A stretch of DNA of 43,072 bases, taken from NCBI GenBank assembly GCA_947628115.1, contig CANQYS010000010.1, positions 1 through 43,072 on the forward strand, written 5' to 3'. Within the stretch, counting starts at the first letter, position 1. Every line of letters begins with the position of its first letter. Positions 36,753 to 43,072 of this stretch are shown here, one piece after another. A model generated the notes under the pieces. That model was not told the DNA's origin and did not search any database. It was given only the letters and a program-made list of their open reading frames with translations. This DNA is from an uncultured Clostridia bacterium. Lineage in GTDB: Bacteria; Bacillota; Clostridia; TANB77; CAG-508. The translations under genes were made by a program, and so were the position numbers.

Positions 36753-36780
36753 GCAGATAAGTATTGATACTTATCTGCTT
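36753..36780 (+). terminator. Terminator of the sigma/anti-sigma operon
   Basis: GCAGATAAGTATTGATACTTATCTGC is a perfect 12-bp stem, followed by TTTTAT. Confidence 0.8.
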
Positions 36781-36860
36781 TTATGATAATATTTTTATAC
36801 AGAATGAAATTTTTTAGCTTTTAAATTTATATTATTAATGAGAGGTAAAAGGTGATTTGT

Positions 36861-37442
36861 ATGAAAAAGAAAATATTAATTGTTTTATTAATTATATTTT
36901 TAATTATATTAATTTTTGGAACAATGTATTTAATAGACAGAAAAAGAATGAAAGATAATAAATCAGTTATATTTAGCACTTGGGGGTATGATTATGAACC
37001 GCCTGTAAGTACATATAGTTCAAGTCCAACAATTATAGAAAATAAATATTCTAAAACAATTGATAATATTACTTTAGAATTAAATATTCCGAATGAATGG
37101 AAATATGAAGAATTATCTAAAAATGAAGAGAATGATTTTTATAAATTTGCATTAAAATTGTATAAAAGCGATAGTAGTAAAAATACTATTTTGTATTATT
37201 ATCACAATAAATTTGGAGTTTGTGGCACAGGAAGAACCGATAAAAAAATGTATCTAAATAATGGTGCTGAAGCTAATATTGGATTTTATGATGAAAATAA
37301 AGAATGGAGCGATATCTCATTTTATAATTTGAATCCATATATAGCATTAGTAAATTATGGACTAGAAGAAACTGAATCAGAAGAAGTTTTAGATTTTGTT
37401 AAGACTATAAGAATAATAGATAATAAACCTATTATAAATTGA
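36861..37442 (+). CDS. Membrane-anchored extracytoplasmic protein, unknown
   Basis: A protein of about 193 residues with an N-terminal membrane helix (KILIVLLIIFLIILIFGTMY) and an outer domain rich in polar residues (TLELNIPNEWKYEELSKNEE). ATG 36861 has AAAAGGTG upstream; GTG 36852 is the alternative. No lipobox cysteine follows the helix. It sits after the sigma operon terminator and may be its target, though no promoter evidence is visible. I do not recognise a family. Confidence 0.6.
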   Translation: MKKKILIVLLIIFLIILIFGTMYLIDRKRMKDNKSVIFSTWGYDYEPPVSTYSSSPTIIENKYSKTIDNITLELNIPNEWKYEELSKNEENDFYKFALKLYKSDSSKNTILYYYHNKFGVCGTGRTDKKMYLNNGAEANIGFYDENKEWSDISFYNLNPYIALVNYGLEETESEEVLDFVKTIRIIDNKPIIN

Positions 37443-37487
37443 TAAAATATAAAAATTGTGATAAAATTGTAAACATGAGGTGATATA

Positions 37488-38325
37488 ATGCCATTAAAAA
37501 TAAAAGTTTCTAATAAAGGTGCTGAATTAACAAGTATAAATTTTAATGGGAAAGAAATGCTTCATGATGGAAAAACATTTTGGGATAGACAAGCACCAAT
37601 ACTTTTTCCAATGGTTGGAAGGTTAAGAAATAATGAAACTATAATTAATGATAAAAAATATACAATACCACAACACGGATTTGCAAAGGATATGGAATTT
37701 AAATTGCTAAAAGAAACAGAAAATAACAAAATATATAGTACAGAAAGTAATGAAAATACATTAAAAATGTATCCTTTCAAATTTGAGTTGTATACAGAGT
37801 ATGTAACAAATGAAGATACATTAACAGTAAAGTATAAAGTTATAAATAAAGATAAAGTAGAAATGCTGTTTGGAATAGGTGGACATCCAGGATTTAAGTT
37901 AGATTTAGAACAAGATGAGTATTATTTAGAATTAGAAAAACAAGAAGAAAATATAGAATTTATGGAAGTAGAAGGGCAATATATTTCAAACATTCCATCA
38001 AAAAATCTTTTAAAAAGTAAAAAAATAATATATATTGAAAAGAACAGCTTTATAAATGATGCTATAATGATAAAGAATTTTAGTTCAAAAAAAATATTTT
38101 TAAAACAAAAAAAGGATAATAAAAAAGTACTGGAATTTAATATGGATGATTTCCCTATTCTTCGGAATATGGACTGTGCCTAAAGCACAATTTATATGCT
38201 TAGAACCATGGTTTAATACAGCAGATAAAATTATAGAAACAGGATACTTCAAAGATAAAGAAGGAATAAAATCATTAAAACCAAATAACGAATTTGAGTG
38301 TAAATTTAGTGTGAAATTTTTTTAA
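37488..38325 (+). CDS. Aldose 1-epimerase-like protein, one +1 shift
   Basis: A galactose-mutarotase-fold protein (LacX/GalM-like group). It shows the N-terminal GAELTSINFNGKEMLHDGKT, FWDRQAPILFPMVGRL, QHGFAKDMEF (substrate histidine) and FGIGGHPGFKL (second histidine). The zero frame breaks at CTT CGG AAT (38163); skipping C gives PILGIWTVPKAQFICLEPWF, the expected C-terminal block with the catalytic glutamate (Gly226). The corrected length is 278 residues. GAGGTG precedes ATG 37488. Substrate sugar unknown. Confidence 0.85.
38163..38166 (+). other. CGGA shift site, GalM-like Gly226
   Basis: CTT CGG AAT in the zero frame; CTT (C)GGA ATA TGG ACT gives LGIWTVPKA. Confidence 0.88.
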
Positions 38326-38342
38326 TATAAGGGAAGTATTAT

Positions 38343-39239
38343 ATGGAAAAAAATATGTTGCTAATAGTTAATCCAAAAGCTGGGAAAGGGACAATAAAAA
38401 AGAAATTGCCTAAAATTATTAAAAATTTTGAAAAAAGAGGATACGAAACTAAAACTGTGTATACAAAAGTAAATTACAATCCAACTGATATTTTAAAAGA
38501 TAATAACAAAAATTGGGATTTAATAGTTTGTTGTGGAGGAGATCGGAACATTAAATGAGTTAATAAATGCTGTAATGAAGTTAGAAAGAAGACCACAAAT
38601 AGGATTTATTCCGCTTCGGAACAATGAATGATTTTGCAAGAACAATAAAATTATCTACTAGAAAAACATTTTTAGCAAAAAACATAGATGAAGGAACAAT
38701 TATTCCTTCAGATATAGGAAAAATTAACAATTCATATTTTAATTATGTTGTTGCATTTGGAGCATTTACACCCGTTTCGTATGTTACATCACAAAAACTA
38801 AAAAAGAGATTTGGAAAATTTGCTTATTTTATTGTAGCAACTAGATATATTAATAGAATAAGGGGATATAAAGTTACAATAGAAGCAGAAGGAAAAAAAG
38901 TTACAGATGAGTTTATATTTGGTTCTATTAGCAATTCAAAATCAATTGGAGGATTCGAATGGTTTAAAAAAAGCGGAGTAAAAATAAACGATGGAGAATT
39001 TGAGATGCTTTTTATAAAAAAACCTAAAAATTTTGCTGGATATATAAAAACAATAGTATCAATACTATTTAAACAACATCAAAAGAAAAAATATTTTGAA
39101 TATTTTCAGACAGACAAAATAAAAATAACATCAGACATAGGAATTCCATGGACAATAGATCGGAGAATATGGTGGAAGAAAAAAGAAAGTAGAAATTAAT
39201 AATGTTAATAAGGCTATAGAATATGTAATACCAATATAA
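38343..39239 (+). CDS. Diacylglycerol kinase-like lipid kinase, three +1 shifts
   Basis: A DAGK catalytic-domain kinase of the DgkB/YegS/BmrU group. NPKAGKGTIKKK at the N-terminus, then VCCGGD(G)TLNELINA (Gly68), then IPL(G)TMNDFARTI (Gly92), and near the end PWTID(G)EYGGRKKKVEINNV (Gly273). All three shifts are at in-frame CGG (38544, 38617, 39161). The first two are the ATP-binding and second conserved glycine motifs. With corrections the protein is 297 residues, normal. ATG 38343 follows AAGGGAAGT, soon after the GalM-like gene, so both are likely one operon. Confidence 0.92.
38544..38547 (+). other. CGGA shift site, lipid kinase Gly68
   Basis: GAT CGG AAC in the zero frame; GAT (C)GGA ACA TTA AAT gives GGDGTLNE. 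Confidence 0.93.
38617..38620 (+). other. CGGA shift site, lipid kinase Gly92
   Basis: CTT CGG AAC in the zero frame; CTT (C)GGA ACA ATG AAT gives PLGTMNDFA. Only 73 bases from the previous site. Confidence 0.93.
39161..39164 (+). other. CGGA shift site, lipid kinase Gly273
   Basis: GAT CGG AGA in the zero frame; GAT (C)GGA GAA TAT GGT gives DGEYGG. Confidence 0.9.
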
Positions 39240-39264
39240 AATTTACTAAAATAGGAGATTATAT

Positions 39265-40540
39265 ATGAATAAAAAAATAAATATAATATTAATAATACTA
39301 TTAATTTTATTAATTATAACTTCAATAGGAGTTGGGATATACTATATATATAATAAATATAAAAAGCAAGATCCTTTTGAATTAGAATGGGTAAGAATTT
39401 ACTATGATTATATGAAAAAAAATAATGAAGAATTGAAAAAACAACAAAAAACATTAAAATACTATCGCGAAAATGAAAAGATACAGTTTTGTGAAATTGA
39501 AAACATAAAAAATCCAATAATGCTTTATAATTATGAAGAACTAGGCCAAGATTTTACAAAAGTTCTTTATATAAATGACAATAATACAGTAAGTCAGATT
39601 GAATCATTCAAAAAAGATTCAGATGTTGAATTTTTATATGATATTGAGGAAAATAAATTTGATTATTACATATGTGAGGTAAATGGCAATGAAGAAAAAT
39701 ATACTAAAATTTTTGAGAGCATAAAAGCGAATAAAGTAAATGAAAATATAGAAAGTGCTGATCAAATTCAAGAGATAAATATTGATAATGCTGTTACATT
39801 TAGAAATGATGAAAAAACATCAGTTACTACAGTAGATGGTCAAACACTTGAACTTCTGAAATCTGAAGAGAAATTTATTAAAACAAGTATAGTAGAAGAC
39901 AATTGGAATAATATTAATTTAAATAGTTATGAAGACGAAATAAAAAGAGAGATTTCTATTGCTGTGAAGGGAATAATTAAAGATTTAAGTAAAGAGGAAA
40001 AGCAAACAGTATCTCAAAAAAGAGAAGAAATAGAAAATAGAAAAGAAGAAATGAAAAAAGCAGTAGAAGAAATTGAGAGAGTAAGAAAGGAAGAAGAAGA
40101 AAGAAAAAAAGCTGAAGAAGAGGCAAGAAAAAAGGCTGAAGAAGAAGCTAAAAAAGCAGAGGAAGAAGCTAGAAAAAAAGCTGAAGAAGAAGCTAAAAGG
40201 TTAGAAGAAGAACAAAGAAATAGGGAAGAGACGCAATCTCGGAACTTATACATTGAGATATGGAATATATAAGGGAATAGATTATTGGACAGTAGGTGAT
40301 CCATTAAGCAAATATGAAATAACAATTGAATTAAAGGAAGGTGGAACATATACCCAAACAAACTTAATTACAGCAGCTGGAATGACAGAAACATACACTG
40401 GAACATTTACCTTAAGCAATATACAAGGAATAGGAACTTATATAACTTTTAGTGTTAATGAAGAAGCATACAAAATAACGGGTAACAACCAATTTGAAAG
40501 TTCAACAGGAGCAATAATAAAATATGAAGAACAGGAGTAA
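39265..40540 (+). CDS. Membrane-anchored coiled-coil protein, one +1 shift
   Basis: A 424-residue protein after correction. An N-terminal helix (IILIILLILLIITSIGVGIY), an outer domain to about residue 240, a long charged coiled coil of KAEEEARK repeats (about 255-320), then a beta-rich C-terminal domain of 100 residues (TYTLRYGIYKGIDYWTVGDP, TGTFTLSNIQGIGTYITF). The zero frame breaks at TCT CGG AAC (40240), exactly between coil and C-terminal domain; skipping C gives QSGTYTLRYG (Gly326). TAGGAG precedes ATG 39265. Function unknown. Confidence 0.7.
40240..40243 (+). other. CGGA shift site, coiled-coil protein Gly326
   Basis: TCT CGG AAC in the zero frame (stop 10 codons on); TCT (C)GGA ACT TAT ACA opens the C-terminal beta domain. 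Confidence 0.82.
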
Positions 40541-40544
40541 TAAA

Positions 40545-41831
40545 ATGGATATAAGAGAAAGACTTAGAGTAGAAACAAAAGGATATTCTATGTATAACGT
40601 AAGAAGAATGGAATATAAAAAACAAAATTCAGATACTATTAATTTTCGTATTAGTCCAGATCCATTTAAGTTAACAAGACAACAAAAAACAGAAATAGAA
40701 GATATAGGAAAAGCAATATGTAATTATATGGATTCTTGTATTGAACTATATAAGACTGATGAGAATGTTCATATACTTTTGGATAAGGGCAAACCAAATG
40801 AATTTAAAAATGTAAATGATATAAAATATCTGTTTTTAAGACCAGATCTTATTTTAACAGATACTGGATTTTGTGTATGCGAAATTGAAACAAGCCCGTT
40901 TGGTCTTGGCTTAGCTGAAATATTAAATAGAGCATATGGTAATCAAGGATATGATACAGTTGTATATCAGAATCAATTGAAAAATTATATTCAATCTCAA
41001 ATAAATGATTCAGGCACAATTGCCTATAGTGATAAAGTTAAAGCATTTGAAGGACAACTACAATTTATGGCTACTGATTTGTTTTCCAGTGCTAGTAAAA
41101 TATGGAATGCAAAACAAATTGATTCTCAATCAATAACTAATAAACAAATATATAGAGCATTTTATTTAAATGAAAAATTTACAGATAAAAATGTTTATCA
41201 ATTTTTACAGCAACCTCATTTGTATATACCAACATCTACACCACAATTTGAAGAAAAAGCTTTGTTATCTTTTATTTGGGACAAGCGATACGCAACTACA
41301 TTAAAAGAAAGATTAGGTAATGGAGACTTTAGTTTATTAAGAGAAATAATACCTAAGACATGGGTACTAGGAGAAGAAAAATATGTCGATGGTGGATTAC
41401 CTAATGGAATACAAGATGTTTTGGAATTAGCTGATTTAAGTAAAAGTAATAGAAAATTTGTATTAAAACAAAGTGGATTTTCTATTTCTAGTTCATGGGG
41501 AGAGGGAGTAAAGTTTTTGCATAAATTTGGAAAAAACAAGGTAATAGAATTGCTAAAAACGGCGGCTGAGGATAAAGAACATCTGTATGTTATTCAGGAG
41601 TTTGGTCAAGGAAAAAATGTGCCTATGTCATTTATTGATGAAGATGGAGTATTACAAAATATAAATGCAAAAATTAGAATCACTCCATATTATGCATATA
41701 TGGGAAATAATAAAGGAAAAATAATTGCTGCAAAAGTTACTGGATGCGAAAATACAGAGTATATTCATGCAAGTACAGCAAGTATTAATACGGCAATTTC
41801 ATATGAAAAAGAAGATGATGAAAGAATTTAA
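40545..41831 (+). CDS. ATP-grasp-like protein, unknown substrate
   Basis: A 428-residue protein. The C-terminal half has an ATP-grasp-like arrangement: KFVLKQSGFSISSSWGEGVK (nucleotide lysine and glycine-rich loop), LYVIQEFGQGKNVPM (hinge) and NINAKIRITPYYAYMGN. The N-terminal half (FLRPDLILTDTGFCVCEIET SPFGLG) may bind the substrate. I start at ATG 40545 with CAGGAG upstream, 5 bases after the previous stop, rather than ATG 40524, which overlaps it. Not a standard ATP-grasp family that I know. Confidence 0.5.
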   Translation: MDIRERLRVETKGYSMYNVRRMEYKKQNSDTINFRISPDPFKLTRQQKTEIEDIGKAICNYMDSCIELYKTDENVHILLDKGKPNEFKNVNDIKYLFLRPDLILTDTGFCVCEIETSPFGLGLAEILNRAYGNQGYDTVVYQNQLKNYIQSQINDSGTIAYSDKVKAFEGQLQFMATDLFSSASKIWNAKQIDSQSITNKQIYRAFYLNEKFTDKNVYQFLQQPHLYIPTSTPQFEEKALLSFIWDKRYATTLKERLGNGDFSLLREIIPKTWVLGEEKYVDGGLPNGIQDVLELADLSKSNRKFVLKQSGFSISSSWGEGVKFLHKFGKNKVIELLKTAAEDKEHLYVIQEFGQGKNVPMSFIDEDGVLQNINAKIRITPYYAYMGNNKGKIIAAKVTGCENTEYIHASTASINTAISYEKEDDERI

Positions 41832-41855
41832 TTAAAAGAAAGGGGAATAAATAAA

Positions 41856-42395
41856 ATGAATTTATTAATAGTAAGACATGGTAAAACAAATTGGAATACT
41901 GAAAAAAGAGCAGCTGGTTTAACTGATGTAGATTTAAACGACGAAGGAATAGAACAAGCAAAATTATTAAGAGATAAATTAAAAGACACAGATATTGATG
42001 TTATAATATCTTCTCCTTTAAAACGTGCAATTAGAACTGCTGAAATTATAAACGAAAAACATAATTTGAATATTTTAATTGATAAAGATATAATTGAAAG
42101 AAATTTAGGAATTTATGAAGGAAAACCAAATGATCAAGAAATCTTTAATCAAATAAGATACTATACTAAAAATGTTCCTGTAGAAAATGGAGAAGACTGC
42201 AGAACATATACAAACAGAGTTTTTAATTTTTTAGATAAAATAATAAAACAGTATAAGAACAATACAAAAACTGTACTTATTGTATCCCATGGATTTTTTT
42301 TAAGAAGTGCATCATGGTACTTCAATGGGTTACCTACAGAACCAGAACAGGTAATTAGAATAAAAAATTGCCAAATAGATAGATATATGGTATAA
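41856..42395 (+). CDS. Histidine phosphatase family protein (phosphoglycerate-mutase-like)
   Basis: A 179-residue protein with the RHGKTNWN phosphohistidine motif (residues 7-14), DVIISSPLKRAIRTAEII, the acid/base glutamate in IIERNLGIYEGKPND and the second histidine in VLIVSHGFFLRSA. This is the small phosphatase branch (CobC/GpmB-like) rather than glycolytic mutase. AAAGGGGAA precedes ATG 41856. It lies 24 bases after the ATP-grasp-like gene, which suggests an operon. Confidence 0.85.
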   Translation: MNLLIVRHGKTNWNTEKRAAGLTDVDLNDEGIEQAKLLRDKLKDTDIDVIISSPLKRAIRTAEIINEKHNLNILIDKDIIERNLGIYEGKPNDQEIFNQIRYYTKNVPVENGEDCRTYTNRVFNFLDKIIKQYKNNTKTVLIVSHGFFLRSASWYFNGLPTEPEQVIRIKNCQIDRYMV

Positions 42396-42449
42396 TTGTA
42401 TTTACAAATATTAAATTATATTCTAATAAAGTAGAAGGGAGAAATAAAA

Positions 42450-43072
42450 ATGTTTAGAATAAAAAATTATGAAAAAATTATACTAACAATTTTGACTATA
42501 TTTTTATTAATTATTATACCAAATATAGTAAAAGCGAAAGTTAGTGTGTCAAGCATAGAAATAACACAGGCTCCAACAAAAACAGTGTATAAAGTAGGAG
42601 AAGATTTTGATAAGACAGGAATGATTGTAACAGCAACATATTCAGATGGATCAAAAAATGAAATAACGGATTATAAGATAGATAGAGGAACAAATTTAGA
42701 AATTAATCAAAAAGATGTGTTGATATATTATACAGAAGGAGATAGAGAAATAGAAGCGATTCAGCCGATAACCATAATAAAGATGGAAAAAATAGAAATA
42801 ACACAGGCTCCAACAAAAACAGTATATAAAGTAGGAGAAGATTTTGATAAAACAGGAATGATTGTAACAGCAACATATTCAGATGGATCAAAAAATGAAA
42901 TAACAGATTATAAGATAGATAGAGGAACAAATTTAGAAATTAATCAAAAAGATGTATTGATATATTATACAGAAGGAGATAGAGAAATAGAAGCAATTCA
43001 GCCGATAACCATAATAAAGATGGAAAAAATAGAAATAACACAGGCTCCAACAAAAACAGTATATAAAGTAGG
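42450..43072 (+). CDS. Secreted repeat protein with Big_3-like domains, partial
   Basis: The gene starts at ATG 42450 behind AGAAGGGAG and runs off the window. A signal peptide covers about the first 33 residues (ILTIFLLIIIPNIVKAKV). Then come 79-residue repeats beginning IEITQAPTKTVYKVGEDFDK and TGMIVTATYSDGSKNEITDY, which match bacterial Ig-like group 3 domains of cell-surface proteins. Repeats start at 42555, 42792 and 43029, a constant 237-base period, and are almost identical at DNA level. At least three are present, the last cut by the end. Anchor and function lie outside the window. Confidence 0.8.
   Translation, partial: MFRIKNYEKIILTILTIFLLIIIPNIVKAKVSVSSIEITQAPTKTVYKVGEDFDKTGMIVTATYSDGSKNEITDYKIDRGTNLEINQKDVLIYYTEGDREIEAIQPITIIKMEKIEITQAPTKTVYKVGEDFDKTGMIVTATYSDGSKNEITDYKIDRGTNLEINQKDVLIYYTEGDREIEAIQPITIIKMEKIEITQAPTKTVYKV
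42555..43072 (+). repeat. Tandem 237-bp coding repeats
   Basis: Unit starts at 42555, 42792 and 43029. Between units one and two only a few bases differ, mostly synonymous (for example GTGTAT against GTATAT, GATAAG against GATAAA). Confidence 0.85.

Noticed and set aside
40100-40235. Simple-sequence DNA instead of protein coding
   Set aside because: The AAAGCTGAAGAAGAAG run keeps one open frame with heptad character and continues into a beta domain after the CGGA site.
8724-40243. Ordinary pseudogenes or random sequencing errors at the 18 CGG sites
   Set aside because: All are the same base, in the same phase and before a glycine codon, with otherwise perfect proteins of normal length. Neither decay nor error would choose reading phase. 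An artefact can still be finally excluded only by reads.
42555-43072. CRISPR array
   Set aside because: The repeats are 237 bp coding units without spacers.

Overview
The window looks like a chromosomal segment of an uncultured, low-GC, spore-forming clostridium (Bacillota). The supports are very AT-rich DNA, purine-rich Shine-Dalgarno sites, a spore protease (gpr), a YtxC-like sporulation protein, a T-box leader and a low-GC set of DUF families. It mixes core genes (asd-dapA-dapB, metK, recD2, recG, lepA, rlmB, thrS) with accessory genes and mobile-element debris.

The main observation concerns translation. Twelve genes are interrupted by 18 single-base +1 shifts, and all 18 have the same form. 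The zero frame reaches an in-frame CGG; skipping that C and reading the next codon as GGN (glycine) restores the family sequence exactly. The sites are in asd, recD2 (2), recG (3), gpr (2), a GT4 glycosyltransferase, lepA, rlmB, a DUF84 gene, galM-like, a diacylglycerol kinase (3) and two uncharacterised proteins. Corrected lengths match the families. I found no in-frame CGG serving as arginine in any intact gene, while dozens of out-of-phase CGG triplets are harmless. The upstream codon varies and the fourth base follows normal glycine codon use. This points to genome-wide recoding of CGG, either as a CGGN quadruplet read as glycine or as an efficient +1 shift at an unassigned codon. Protein, tRNA or read data are needed to prove it.

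Layout: 1-3.4 kb is accessory debris (transposase-like remnant, HEPN/MNT pair, DUF2000 gene, conjugative-element remnants, group II intron reverse transcriptase remnant). 3.4-9.3 kb holds a holin-like membrane protein, a DUF421/DUF4363 pair and the minus-strand lysine/threonine precursor genes dapB, dapA and asd, interrupted by twin small-gene cassettes. 9.4-17.7 kb holds metK, recD2, recG, a DUF1653 gene and gpr. 17.7-24.4 kb holds TraX-like and YtxC-like genes, a GH57/DUF4912/GT4 polysaccharide group, ylbF and a membrane metallopeptidase. 24.5-32 kb holds a ParE-type toxin pair, GNAT, DUF5662, lepA, rlmB and the T-box-controlled DUF84-thrS pair. 32-43 kb holds a large coiled-coil protein, tRNA-Leu(CAA), an ECF sigma/anti-sigma pair, galM-like, a diacylglycerol kinase, an ATP-grasp-like protein, a histidine phosphatase and the start of a repetitive surface protein.

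Intergenic DNA carries a family of short elements with terminal inverted repeats related to TAAATTGTAGTTTGTGT. Some contain GTAGGGGCGG-type hairpins. Two copies supply or overlap the stop codons of dapA and recD2. Several long hairpins and factor-independent terminators are also visible.
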